A stretch of 64,000 nt of DNA from Actinoplanes ianthinogenes (GCF_018324205.1 NZ_AP023356.1:5438001-5502000); one strand, 5' to 3'; positions 1 through 15,903 are shown, numbered from the stretch's first letter. The notes: generated by a model not told the origin, from the sequence alone. A program made the numbers and translations.

Positions 1-1
1 C

Positions 2-7514
<7,513 letters not shown>

Positions 7515-7618
7515 GGCCAGACGTCTGACATTACGCTGTATGACGACTCCGTCAGAAACGTAAGTGCTCCGAGAGCTGGAGATTCCGAGAGATCAGGTCC
7601 CTCCGCTCGGGCAGATTA

Positions 7619-8041
7619 CTACGACACGGTGACCGCAAGCGCCGAAATGGCGGTCCAGGTCTTGCTCGAGCCCGCCGGGCAGTTCCAGACGCCGGCGCTC
7701 GTGTGAGTGCAGGTCACCGGGCTTCCGGCACCCGTCGGCGCGCTAGTTCCAGTGGTGCCGGTGACCTTCACCTTGACGGTGCCGGACGTGAGCGCGGCGG
7801 TGGTGTCGTCCTTGAGCGTCAGCTTGATGGCGGCGTACTCGGTCGGCGCAGAGACGTCATTGACGATCTGGATGTTCTCCAGCGATGCGCCGACGACGCT
7901 GATGCTGGCCGTCTCGCCGCCCGCGACGATCTGGGAAGGAAGGTTGGTGACGCTGATGCCGTTCGCGGTGAAGGCGGTGCTGCCGGCAGCAACGGCACCG
8001 GCAACGGCGACACCACCCATGAGCTGAAGCATTGCGCGCAT
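7619..8041 (-). CDS. Small SipW-dependent-type secreted protein (TasA/camelysin-like)
   Basis: A 140-residue exported protein. Residues 1-28 form a signal of the SipW-dependent style (MLQLMGGVAVAGAVAAGSTAF). The mature part is Thr/Ser/Val-rich and predicted all-beta, with two cysteines (C111, C121) that could form a disulfide. ATG 8041 is preceded by AGGGGA at 8051-8056; the upstream in-frame extension is riboswitch and leader RNA. The next gene downstream encodes a SipW-type signal peptidase, the classic pairing of matrix protein and dedicated peptidase (tasA-sipW in Bacillus). It may be a fibre or matrix subunit, a pilus-like protein, or an unrelated secreted protein. I do not recognise a precise family. 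Confidence 0.75.
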   Translation of the reverse strand: MRAMLQLMGGVAVAGAVAAGSTAFTANGISVTNLPSQIVAGGETASISVVGASLENIQIVNDVSAPTEYAAIKLTLKDDTTAALTSGTVKVKVTGTTGTSAPTGAGSPVTCTHTSAGVWNCPAGSSKTWTAISALAVTVS

Positions 8042-8059
8042 ATGAATCGTTCCCCTGTT

Positions 8060-8143
8060 CGTTCGGTGGTAGCCCAGCCGACCTCGTGGGTCCTGTGGCT
8101 TTGCGTCCCCGGCTCGCGCCGGGTTTGCCCTTCTCGCCGAGCG
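8060..8143 (-). promoter_or_regulatory. c-di-GMP-I (GEMM) riboswitch
   Basis: Read on the minus strand, the element shows the conserved GEMM blocks in order: GGGCAAACC, then a stem CCCGGC closed by the GNRA tetraloop GCGA and GCCGGG, then GACGCAAAGCC, a second hairpin (GGACC, loop CACGA, GGTC) and the tail GGGCTACC. The outer P1 helix can form from CGCTCGG (8137-8143) and CCGAACG (8060-8066) with one mismatch. The base aligned to Vc2 position 20 appears to be G, favouring c-di-GMP over cAMP-GMP; this alignment was made by eye. It ends about 4 bases before the ribosome site of the secreted-protein gene, so translational control is plausible. Bases 8144-8393 upstream presumably hold the promoter; I see no gene there. 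Confidence 0.9.
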
Positions 8144-8393
8144 GACTTCGTTATCCCCTGGCAGCAGGTTGATTCGGCTGCGGCGGGGAGCGGGTAAGCA
8201 TTGGCAGCGACTTCGGCCACTCAGACTTTTTGGAAACTTCTGCCTTAGCGGGCCTCGGGTGCTAACGGGTGCTCGGCGGTTGCCAATGGGGGCGGGAAAT
8301 GCGACACCGCCGCCGAAGCGGGTGGGAAAGCGGCGTGGCAGCCGTTCGGAGACGGCTGCCACGGGACGTGCTCAGGGCGTACGAAAAATGGGG

Positions 8394-8822
8394 TCAGAGT
8401 TTGTAGAAGGTCACGTAGTGATCCGGGGTGAAGTACGCGACCTTGGTGCTGCGATTGACCACGATGCGGTACGCGTCGCGCGAGGCGCCCTTCGCGCGGG
8501 AGTACACGTCGTATTCGTTGTAGGTGGCCGACGGCAGGTAGCCCTCGCGGTTCTGGAAGGTGCCACCGGTGTAGTTGTAGTTGCCGTACGGCCAGGAGTA
8601 CCAGCCGGAGCTGAGCGGCCAGCCGAGCGACTGCCAGCCGGTGTACGCCGTGCGGGCGGCCGAGCAGCGGCTGATCGTGCACGACGAGTAGACGGCGGCC
8701 TGCGCGGCCGCGGTGTGCGTCGGGGCGACCACGGCGGGGGCGACGAGCGCGGTGCCGGCCAGGCCGACGATGAGGGCCAGGCTGAGGAGCAGTTTGCGGA
8801 CGCGGGGCAGGGGACGGCTCAT
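8394..8822 (-). CDS. Secreted guanyl-specific ribonuclease (RNase Sa/T1 family)
   Basis: A 142-residue precursor with a signal peptide of about 41 residues (basic start, hydrophobic core, AAAQA cleavage region). The mature domain matches microbial RNases: FQNREGYLP, catalytic E103 in YNEYDV, basic residues R115 and R119, and H135 in PDHYVTFY at the C-terminus. C48 and C53 may pair. It would cleave RNA after G outside the cell. No barstar-like inhibitor is visible nearby, which fits a protein active only after export. It is transcribed toward the SipW-type genes, with its stop 352 bases before that ATG. Confidence 0.88.
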   Translation of the reverse strand: MSRPLPRVRKLLLSLALIVGLAGTALVAPAVVAPTHTAAAQAAVYSSCTISRCSAARTAYTGWQSLGWPLSSGWYSWPYGNYNYTGGTFQNREGYLPSATYNEYDVYSRAKGASRDAYRIVVNRSTKVAYFTPDHYVTFYKL

Positions 8823-8934
8823 GGTCGGACTCCGATGCGTCGGGGGATGGGGCTCGGATATCGGCCATCGTTACTGTCCGAGCCGCGCCGCGGTACCTCC
8901 CGACCGCATCATTTCATCGGAGTTTACGAATGTT

Positions 8935-10353
8935 TTACTGCCCGCCGAGCCCGCTTACCCAATCGACATAGTCCGTTTCCGATCCTGGTCGGCGGGCCGG
9001 TCCGCTGATCGACGTGGGCTCCACGAGCGGCCCGTGCGACGCGGTGACCGGCTGGCCCGCGGCGAACCCGTCGAACCGCTCCGCGGCCGGCGCCGGAGCC
9101 GGTGCGGGGGCGGACGAGCGCTGGGACCGCCAGCCGCTCCGTCCACCGGGGGCGGGCTTCGGCTGCTGGCCGGAGAAGCGCGGCGGGTTGCCGGGCGGCG
9201 GCGCCTGCGGCGCGGTCTGCGTCGGTGCGGGCGCCTGCGGGCGGGCCTGGGTCGGGATCGGCTCGGCCGGGAACGGCGCGCCGGACCGGAACGGGCTGCC
9301 GGTGCCGGCCGAGAACGGGTTGTTCGGCGTGCCGGGGACCGGGAGCACCCCGGTGTCGGACGGCCGCAACTGCTCCTCGGGGCGCTGCGCGGCGGCCGCC
9401 GCGGCCTGCGCGATCGCCGACGCCGCCGGGGCGTCCCGCTTCGGCAGCGGCGCCGGTGCCGGGTCGGCGGCGGTCTCGGCCGCGGTGTCGGTGCCCGGGG
9501 CGCTGCGGACGATCGCGGCCAGCACCGAGCCGAGCACGCCGGCGCCGCACGCGGTCATCGCGGCCCAGTACGGGTCCGACTGGAAGCCGGTGCCGCCGGT
9601 CTCCGGGCCGGAGATCAGGTACGCCATGGTCAGCAGCGCCGGGCCGGCCAGCCCGGACAGGCCGACGGCGAGGGTGGACAGCTTGCGCCCGCGGGCGACC
9701 CAGCCGACCACCAGGCCGGCGAGCAGCGCCAGCGTCGGCATGGTGAGGAACGCGGTGTGCCCGGCGACGGCGGGCGGGATCAGGCTGCCGTTGAGCACGC
9801 CCAGCCGGATCGCGATCGGGGTGCGGCCGGGCAGCAGCGACGGGCCGATCGAGATCAGCGCGACCAGCCAGATCAGCACGCTCAGCGTCGCCGCGCTCCA
9901 GCGGGCGACCGGCTTGGCGGCGGTGGCCCACGCGGCGAAGATGCCGGCCGCCGCGCCGAGCCCGACGGCGGCGCCGATCACGAAGACCGGCTGCACGCCG
10001 GCGACCTGCGCGGCCCGGGCCGGCTGCATGGTCAGGGGGAGGACGGCCAGCGCGCCGACGCCGGCCGCGATGCCCATCGCGAGGGCGCCGCCCGGGCCGA
10101 CCGGACGGGGCCGCCAGCGCGGGCGCATGCCGGTGGCGATCAGGGCGCCGAGCGCCGCGGCGGTCGTGGTGATCCAGGCGACCCAGGCGAGCTGCGCGGT
10201 CCAATTGTTACGCGCAGTGATGTCGAGCACCCGGTCCAGTCGCACGATGCCGAGTCCGTAGGCGATGCCGAGTTGGCCGGCTCCGATCACCGCTGCTGCC
10301 GTGGCGGTGGTGGCCAGCAACTTCACCCAGCTCCGAAATGCCATGCCGGGCAC
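8935..10353 (-). CDS. Multi-spanning membrane protein of unknown function
   Basis: A 472-residue protein with about eight hydrophobic segments in residues 10-300 (for example LGALIATGM, FVIGAAVGLGAAAGIF, VLIWLVALISIGPSLLPG and TLALLAGLVVGWVARG). A soluble Pro/Ala-rich tail of about 170 residues follows. GTG 10353 begins the frame; ATG 10344 is an alternative. There are no catalytic motifs that I recognise. It lies upstream of the RNase gene on the same strand with a 112-base gap, so the two are not clearly an operon. It may be a lineage-specific integral membrane protein. I do not assign a function. Confidence 0.75.
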   Translation of the reverse strand: MPGMAFRSWVKLLATTATAAAVIGAGQLGIAYGLGIVRLDRVLDITARNNWTAQLAWVAWITTTAAALGALIATGMRPRWRPRPVGPGGALAMGIAAGVGALAVLPLTMQPARAAQVAGVQPVFVIGAAVGLGAAAGIFAAWATAAKPVARWSAATLSVLIWLVALISIGPSLLPGRTPIAIRLGVLNGSLIPPAVAGHTAFLTMPTLALLAGLVVGWVARGRKLSTLAVGLSGLAGPALLTMAYLISGPETGGTGFQSDPYWAAMTACGAGVLGSVLAAIVRSAPGTDTAAETAADPAPAPLPKRDAPAASAIAQAAAAAAQRPEEQLRPSDTGVLPVPGTPNNPFSAGTGSPFRSGAPFPAEPIPTQARPQAPAPTQTAPQAPPPGNPPRFSGQQPKPAPGGRSGWRSQRSSAPAPAPAPAAERFDGFAAGQPVTASHGPLVEPTSISGPARRPGSETDYVDWVSGLGGQ

Positions 10354-10886
10354 GTTACGGAATGCGGTGGCCGATCCGCCAGTGGGGAGTCGGCTTCTTA
10401 AGACAGCCTAAAGTCTGAGAATTGCAGTCACTCTCCGTGTCGTCAGGGCGACGTAACGGCGAGTTGCCATTTCTATCCTCCAGAGTGGACACTGTCCGGC
10501 ACGGACAACGAGTCCGTCGCGTCGTGTCAATCCTTGCGAACGTGAGAGCCCTGCTCAGAAGCCATGATTCGGTCAGCGGGCGGGACGGGGCTCTCACATA
10601 GTGGTTGGAATCGTGATGGTGTTCGGTGGCCGTGACCGCGCGGGCTGCCGCCGATGAGACATTCGTGCACGTCAACGCATCGGCGATGCGCGGGACGCGC
10701 TCGCGAGTGCGGTTGTCACTCGGACAGGCGGTCGGTTTCCGGGAGGTTCCAGGCTTCCCAAACCGCCCGGGGTTCTGATGAAATCGCCGCCGTGCCGCAT
10801 TCGGCACGGACCTTGCTGCGGGCATCGGACGGGGCCGGACCGCACACCTCGAACGGCATCGCGCCGGCGTCCGCGAAGGAGATGTC
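10354..10886. other. Intergenic region upstream of the conservon, with two perfect hairpins
   Basis: No convincing gene is present in this 533-base gap. It holds a 10-bp perfect inverted repeat GTGAGAGCCC (10542-10551) with GGGCTCTCAC (10588-10597), and an 8-bp hairpin CCGTGCCG (10790-10797) with CGGCACGG (10802-10809), loop CATT. The second lies about 80 bases before cvnA and may be part of its leader. The gap must also hold the promoters of the divergent genes on either side. Confidence 0.6.
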
Positions 10887-13589
10887 GTGAGCACGGGATC
10901 CTCGGCCCTGGCTGTGCGACGTGGTCCTTTCGCCCGGCTCCGGGACGCGGGCATCCGCGCCAAGCTCGCCGGCCTGCTGATCATCCCGATCACCGCGGTG
11001 CTGGTCCTGGCCTCGGTACGCCTGACGGACGTCCGCGGCCGGGCCACCGACGCCGGCCGGGTCGCCGACCTCACCGTGCTCGGCAACGACGTCTCCGAAC
11101 TGGCCCGGCTCCTGCACCGGGAACGGATGGCGGCGGCCGCCTACCTGGCCGCGCCGAAGACGTCACCGGACGCGTACCGGCAGGTGTCGGCGGCGGTCGA
11201 CGCGCAGATCCAGACGTTCCGCGCGCACCGCGGCGCGGCCGACGAGGTGCCGGCCCGGGTCCGTGACCGGCTCCAGCTGATCCAGGACCGGCTCGCCGCG
11301 CTGCCCGACACCCGCGACGAGGTGTCCGCCCGGGAGAAGCTGACGATGGCCACCGCGGTCCAGCGGTACGGCGTGATCCTCGACGGCTTGTCCGATTATG
11401 ACGAGTCGCTGAGCCAGGTCGCCGAGCCCGGCATGGTCGCCGACGGGCTGCGCGCGCTCGCCGCGTACAGCCGGATCGAGGCGGCCGCCGCCGACCAGGA
11501 GGCGGCCGCGTACACGGTCAAGATGACCGGCCTGCTCAGCGGAACGTGGCAGCAGGAGCTGATCGGCGCGCAGGCGGCCCGGCAGGAGGCGCTCGACGAC
11601 TTCCGGCAGATCGCCACCGCCGACCAGACCAGCCGGATCGAGGCCACCCTCGCGGACGCCACGGTGGCCCAGGCGGACAGCCTGGTCACCCGGCTGACCG
11701 GGCCCGCGGCGGTGGAGGTCGCCGACCTGACCGAGACGTACGGAAAGGTCCTCGACCGGCTGCGGACCACCGGCCTCGGGCTGGAGGCGGACGTCGTGCG
11801 GGTCGCCAAGGACGACAGCGCCGGCACCGCCCGGCGCGCCACCGCCGAGTTCGTGGTGGTGCTGCTGGTCCTGCTCGCCGCCATCGCGCTCGGCGTCTAT
11901 CTGGCCCGCACCCTGCACCTGTCGGTCCGCCGGCTCCGGGAGGGCGCGCTCGCGGTGGCCAACCGGGACCTGCCCGACGCGGTGCACCGGTTGCAGGACG
12001 TGGACAGCCTCGGCGAGGGCGGCGTCGACCGGGTCATCGCGCAGACCCGGGACCCGATCCGGCTCGCCGAGCGGGACGAGTTCGGGCAGGTCGCCGAGGC
12101 GTTCAACATGGTGCACCGGGAGGCCATCCGGGTCGCCGCCGAGCAGGCCGCGCTGCGCACCAGCGTCTCCGCGATGTTCCTCAGCCTGGCCCGGCGCAGT
12201 CAGGCGCTGGTCGACCGGATGATCGGCGAACTGGACCACATCGAGCGCACCGAGGAGGACCCGAAGCGGCTGGCCAAGCTCTTCGACCTGGACCACCTCG
12301 CCACCCGGATGCGCCGCAACGACGAGAACCTGCTGGTGCTGGCCGGCGCCGACGTGGGCACCCCGCGCCGCGAGGACGCGCTGCTGATCGACGCGCTGCG
12401 GGCCGCACAGTCCGAAGTGGAGATGTATCACCGGATCGAGTTCGGCGCCATCGACACCGACGTCTCGGTGGCCGCGGCCGCGGTCAACGACGTGGTCCGG
12501 CTGGTCGCCGAGCTGCTCGACAACGCCACCCGGTTCTCCCCGCCGACCACCCTGGTGGTGGCGCACGGGCGGCGGTCCGGCGACCACGCGGTGCTCCAGA
12601 TCGAGGACCGCGGCCTGGGCATCACCCCGGAGCAGCTGGAACAGATCAACCGGCGGCTGACCGAGCCGGCCGAGGTCGACGCCAGCGCCTTCCGGCTGAT
12701 GGGGTTCGCGGTGATCGCCCGGCTCGCGGCCCGGCACGGCATCGGGGTGCGACTGCTGCCCAGCCGGGAGGGCGGGACGGTCGCCGAGGTGACCCTGCCG
12801 GCCGACATCGTGGTGCTGCCCGGGGCGCCGGCGGCTCCCGGGCGGGCGGCGAGCTGGACCCGGCCCGGTCCGGCGCCGCAGCCGGTCGCGGGTGGTGGGC
12901 GTACCCCGGAGATCCGGATGCCGGTGCGGTCCGCGCCGATGCCGGCGTCGGGTACGCCGCGCTGGGCGCCACCGGCCGCGGAGCAGCCCGCCGAGCTGGA
13001 CCTGAGGCCGACCCCGGACCGTCCGCCGCTGCCGACCCGGGTGCCCAAGCCCACTGTGGATCCGGTATCCGCCCCGCTGTTCCCGCCGGCTTCGGCGCGA
13101 CCGGTTCCGGCGCAGCCGGCCTCGATCCACATGGAGATGCAGCACACCTGGTTCGCCGCCGAGTCGGAACTGCCGGAGATGCAGGGCATGCCGACCGCCG
13201 GATACGCCCCGGCGCCGGTCTCGGCGATCCCCGCGAGCACCCCGCCGGCCCCGGCGCCCCCCGCGCCCCCGCCGGCGCCGCCGCACCAGGTCCCCCGACC
13301 CCGCCCCGCCCCCGACGACGACGATCGCTGGCGGACCGCCGCCGACGAGGGCTGGGAACGCGCGATGGCCGCCGCCGCCCCCAAGGACGCCGGCACCACC
13401 CGCTCCGGCCTGCCGAAAAGGATCCCGCAGGCGCAACTCGTCCCGGGCGGGGTGCTGGAGAAGCCCCGGGCACAGAATCGTCGCAGCCCCGACGACGTAC
13501 GCGGGCTTCTCTCCGCATACACCAGTGGGGTGCTGCGCGGGCGGACCGACGGTTCCGCCGACCAGGCTCCTAAGGAGAACGATCAGTGA
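10887..13589 (+). CDS. cvnA: Conservon sensor-kinase-like protein CvnA (NIT-type sensor, HATPase)
   Basis: A 900-residue membrane protein. It has membrane spans at about 28-45 and 322-343. The extracytoplasmic NIT-like helical domain includes LLHRERMAAAAYL. A HAMP-like segment follows, then the conservon helix region MFLSLARRSQALVDRM (near 430) and an HATPase domain (VRLVAELLDNATRFSPP, IEDRGLGI, FRLMGFAVIARLAARHG; about 535-635). Residues 640-870 are Pro/Ala-rich and probably disordered. GTG 10887 follows GAAGGAG. Conservon proteins form a membrane-linked signalling complex resembling eukaryotic G-protein systems in Streptomyces. No canonical phospho-acceptor histidine box is evident. The stop overlaps cvnB. 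Confidence 0.9.
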   Translation: MSTGSSALAVRRGPFARLRDAGIRAKLAGLLIIPITAVLVLASVRLTDVRGRATDAGRVADLTVLGNDVSELARLLHRERMAAAAYLAAPKTSPDAYRQVSAAVDAQIQTFRAHRGAADEVPARVRDRLQLIQDRLAALPDTRDEVSAREKLTMATAVQRYGVILDGLSDYDESLSQVAEPGMVADGLRALAAYSRIEAAAADQEAAAYTVKMTGLLSGTWQQELIGAQAARQEALDDFRQIATADQTSRIEATLADATVAQADSLVTRLTGPAAVEVADLTETYGKVLDRLRTTGLGLEADVVRVAKDDSAGTARRATAEFVVVLLVLLAAIALGVYLARTLHLSVRRLREGALAVANRDLPDAVHRLQDVDSLGEGGVDRVIAQTRDPIRLAERDEFGQVAEAFNMVHREAIRVAAEQAALRTSVSAMFLSLARRSQALVDRMIGELDHIERTEEDPKRLAKLFDLDHLATRMRRNDENLLVLAGADVGTPRREDALLIDALRAAQSEVEMYHRIEFGAIDTDVSVAAAAVNDVVRLVAELLDNATRFSPPTTLVVAHGRRSGDHAVLQIEDRGLGITPEQLEQINRRLTEPAEVDASAFRLMGFAVIARLAARHGIGVRLLPSREGGTVAEVTLPADIVVLPGAPAAPGRAASWTRPGPAPQPVAGGGRTPEIRMPVRSAPMPASGTPRWAPPAAEQPAELDLRPTPDRPPLPTRVPKPTVDPVSAPLFPPASARPVPAQPASIHMEMQHTWFAAESELPEMQGMPTAGYAPAPVSAIPASTPPAPAPPAPPPAPPHQVPRPRPAPDDDDRWRTAADEGWERAMAAAAPKDAGTTRSGLPKRIPQAQLVPGGVLEKPRAQNRRSPDDVRGLLSAYTSGVLRGRTDGSADQAPKENDQ

Positions 13590-13990
13590 TCAGGCCCACC
13601 ATGCAGGACATGGGCTGGCTGCTCAACAATTTCGCCGACAGCATCGCGGGCATCGCGCACGTGGTGGCGGTCTCCGCCGACGGGTTGTTGCTGGCATCCT
13701 CGCGGGATCTGCCAGCGGACCGGGCGGACCAGCTGGCCGCGATCACCTCCGGGGTGGTCAGCCTGACCGACGGCGCGTCCCGGATGTTCACCGCCGGGAA
13801 GGTGATGCAGACCATCATCGAAATGGACAGCGGCTATCTTTTCCTGATGTCCATCAGCGACGGTTCGTCGATGGCCGTGCTGGCGGCGCGCAGCTGCGAT
13901 GTCGGCCAGGTCGGCTACGAGATGGCTCTGCTGGTGGAGCGCGTCGGCGCCGCACTGTCGCCGGCGGCACGCGAGGCCGTCAGCCACTAG
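13586..13990 (+). CDS. cvnB: Conservon protein CvnB (Roadblock/LC7 domain)
   Basis: A 134-residue single Roadblock/LC7-domain protein (MLNNF-type start DMGWLLNNFADSIAGIAHVVAVSADGLLLASS). In conservons this component associates with the kinase-like CvnA and the GTPase CvnD, and the fold is that of small-GTPase regulators such as MglB. GTG 13586 overlaps the cvnA stop and follows AAGGAG at 13572-13577. The length is typical. The gene is followed 45 bases later by cvnC. Confidence 0.93.
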   Translation: MIRPTMQDMGWLLNNFADSIAGIAHVVAVSADGLLLASSRDLPADRADQLAAITSGVVSLTDGASRMFTAGKVMQTIIEMDSGYLFLMSISDGSSMAVLAARSCDVGQVGYEMALLVERVGAALSPAAREAVSH

Positions 13991-14034
13991 GCGCCGGGGT
14001 TGCCGTACCCCGGCGGAGATGAGGTGACCGCGAC

Positions 14035-14397
14035 ATGACAGAGCCGCACGATCCCCGGGGCAACCTGGTGCGGCCGTACGCGGTGACCCGCGGCCGGACC
14101 GAGCCGATCCGGGACATCCCGATCGAAGCGGTCCTGGTCGCCAGCCCGGCGGCCGTTCAGGAATCGCGTTTCGCCGGACATGACAAGTACCGCATCGCCG
14201 TGCTGTGTGAGCCGAAGGCTCTGTCGCTGGCCGAGCTGGCGGCGCTCACCCGGTTGCCCCTCGGGGTGGCCCGGGTGCTCGTCGCCGACATGGTCGCCGA
14301 CGGACTGCTCGCGTTGCACAGCGCCGCTCCCAAGAAGGGTTTCACGGAGCGGATGGACCTGCTGGGAAGGGTTTTGAGTGGACTTCGCAAGCTCTGA
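14035..14397 (+). CDS. cvnC: Conservon protein CvnC (DUF742)
   Basis: A 120-residue DUF742 protein, the third conservon member. It starts with the family's NLVRPYAVTRGRT, and the second half (ALSLAELAALTRLPLGVARVLVADMVADGLL) looks like a winged-helix segment. The ribosome site is GGAGATGAGGTG upstream. The coding end overlaps cvnD by 20 bases. The biochemical role is unknown; membership of the signalling complex is known from Streptomyces conservons. Confidence 0.92.
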   Translation: MTEPHDPRGNLVRPYAVTRGRTEPIRDIPIEAVLVASPAAVQESRFAGHDKYRIAVLCEPKALSLAELAALTRLPLGVARVLVADMVADGLLALHSAAPKKGFTERMDLLGRVLSGLRKL

Positions 14398-14992
14398 GCG
14401 GGCGGGGGCGCCTTCATCGGAGATCGTTTCGGCGAAGATCGTCGTCGCCGGTGGTTTCGGCGTCGGCAAGACGACGCTGGTCGGCGCGGTCTCCGAGATC
14501 GAGCCGCTGACGACCGAGGCCGTGATGACCGCGGCCGGCGCCGGGATCGACGACGCGTCCAAGGTGCCGGAGAAGGGCACCACCACGGTGGCGATGGACT
14601 TCGGCCGGATCACCATGGCCGAGGACCTGATCCTCTACCTGTTCGGCACGCCCGGTCAGACCCGCTTCTGGTTCATGTGGGACGAGCTGATCCGGGGCGC
14701 GGTCGGCGCCGCCGTGATGGTCGACACCCGCCGGCTGACCGACGCGTTCGCGCCGCTCGACTACTTCGAGAACCGGCACCTGCCCTACCTGGTGGCGGTG
14801 AACTGCTTCGACGGCGCGCCCCGCTACGAGCCGGCCGAGGTGCGCGAGGCCCTCGCCATCCCGGAACGCGTCCCGCTGATCATGTGTGACGCCCGGCACC
14901 GCGAGTCGGTCAAGTCGGTCCTGATCGGCGTCGTCGAACACGCCATGACCACCTTGGTCGCCGAGCACGAACGTGGCGTGGTCGTCGGCTGA
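14378..14992 (+). CDS. cvnD: Conservon small GTPase-like protein CvnD
   Basis: A 204-residue ATP/GTP-binding protein of the conservon family. The P-loop is GGFGVGKTTL, switch I holds GTTTVAMDFGRI, and G3 is LFGTPGQTRFWFMWDEL. The base-specificity motif is degenerate (NCFDGAP in place of NKxD), as is usual in CvnD. It is expected to cycle between nucleotide states under control of CvnB and relay signals from CvnA. GTG 14378 lies within cvnC. It is the last gene of the operon; an inverted repeat follows at 15065-15112. Confidence 0.93.
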   Translation: MDFASSERAGAPSSEIVSAKIVVAGGFGVGKTTLVGAVSEIEPLTTEAVMTAAGAGIDDASKVPEKGTTTVAMDFGRITMAEDLILYLFGTPGQTRFWFMWDELIRGAVGAAVMVDTRRLTDAFAPLDYFENRHLPYLVAVNCFDGAPRYEPAEVREALAIPERVPLIMCDARHRESVKSVLIGVVEHAMTTLVAEHERGVVVG

Positions 14993-15064
14993 TCCACGAT
15001 CAACTTCAAGATCTTCATATACGCGGGTCCGCCGGGGTGCGGACCGCATGCTCCCGCGCGGGCC

Positions 15065-15112
15065 GGAGGTGGCGATCTGGCCGCTGGCGCGTCCAAACCA
15101 ATCGCCACCTCC
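15065..15112 (+). terminator. Inverted repeat after the conservon operon
   Basis: Perfect 12-bp arms GGAGGTGGCGAT (15065-15076) and ATCGCCACCTCC (15101-15112) are separated by 24 bases, 72 bases after the cvnD stop. There is no T-run, so this is a candidate factor-assisted or structure-based terminator. Confidence 0.5.
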
Positions 15113-15147
15113 TTCACTGTCCGCCGCTGCTCCCGGAGATCACCCCC

Positions 15148-15659
15148 CAGCGCCCTATCCCATCCCCAGATAGGGCCACCAGCACCAGCCCGACACCCCT
15201 CGGCTGGTCCTCAGCGCCCTGTCTCGTGCCTGGATAGGGCCGTCAGGGCCAGCTCGACACTCGCCGGCTGGTCCTCAGCGCCCTTTCCCGTGCCCGGGTA
15301 GAGCCGTCAGGGCCAGCTCGACACTCGCCGGCTGGTCCTCAGCGCCCTTTCCCGTGCCCGGGTAGAGCCGTCAGGGCCAGCTCGACACTCTCCGGCTGGT
15401 CCTCAGCGCCCTATCCCATGCCCGGAAAGGGCCACCAGGGCCAGCTCGACACTCGCCGGCTGGTCCTCAGCGCCCTGTCTCGTGCCTGGATAGGGCCATC
15501 AGGGCCAGCTCGACACTCTCCGGCTGGTCCTCAGCGCCCTTTCCCGTGCTCGGTTAGGGCCATCGGGGCCAGCTCGACACTCTCCGGCTGGTCCTCAGCG
15601 CCCTTTCCCGTGCCCGGTTAGGGCCGTCAGGGCCAGCCCGACACTCTCCGGCTGGCCCT
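15148..15659. repeat. Eight exact-length 64-bp tandem repeats
   Basis: Eight units of exactly 64 bases each begin with CAGCGCCCT, at 15148, 15212, 15276, 15340, 15404, 15468, 15532 and 15596. The units are similar but not identical. Each holds two potential hairpins: GCCCTATCC or a variant pairing with GGATAGGGC, and GGCCAGC pairing with GCTGGTC. Since 64 is not a multiple of three, the array cannot keep one reading frame and is non-coding. A partial ninth copy begins at 15660. The region 14993-15903 contains no gene that I can support. Confidence 0.95.
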
Positions 15660-15782
15660 CAGCGCCCTGGGCGGACGCGGGATCGGGTCAAGCCGCTTGA
15701 CACCACTGGCGCAGGGGATGTCTTCGCTGTCCGCGGTGCTCACCGAACCCCGGAACGTGCTCAGGCCCCCTAGGTTTCTCAC

Positions 15783-15899
15783 GAAACGCCGCCGGTGAGA
15801 TGGGCTCGGCTTTTCCGACGCCGCGGGGTTTGCGGCGGCGGAAAAGACGCGCCCATCTCACCGGTTACAAGGCGTTTTGTGCGCGGAGCGAAGCGAAGC
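15783..15899 (-). repeat. Long-hairpin element, copy A
   Basis: In minus orientation it follows the stop of the HemD-like gene by about 4 bases. A lead of GCTTCGCTTCGCTCCGCG is followed by CAAAACGCC, then nested stems: CCGGTGAGATGGGC (plus-strand arms 15792-15805 and 15851-15864, 14 bp perfect), an inner 15-bp stem with one mismatch (15810-15824 and 15832-15846) and the loop AAACCCC (15825-15831), closing with GGCGTTT. The same architecture, lead and loop recur at 54404-54523 with different inner stem sequence. Confidence 0.9.
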
Positions 15900-15903
15900 A
15901 AAG

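Noticed and set aside
8060-8143. ydaO-type c-di-AMP riboswitch
   Set aside because: The conserved blocks and GNRA-capped stem fit the GEMM c-di-GMP-I class, not ydaO.
10355-11086. A 243-codon minus-strand frame upstream of and overlapping cvnA
   Set aside because: It is antisense to the start of cvnA, is Arg/Thr/Ser-rich and has no recognisable domain. It is a typical GC-rich shadow frame.
15418-15621. An open frame of 67 codons inside the 64-bp repeat array
   Set aside because: A 64-base period shifts the frame each unit, codon use is not gene-like and there is no ribosome site. The array is better read as non-coding repeats.
15148-15659. CRISPR array
   Set aside because: The units are directly adjacent and diverge along their whole length. 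There are no constant repeats with unique spacers, and no cas genes are present.
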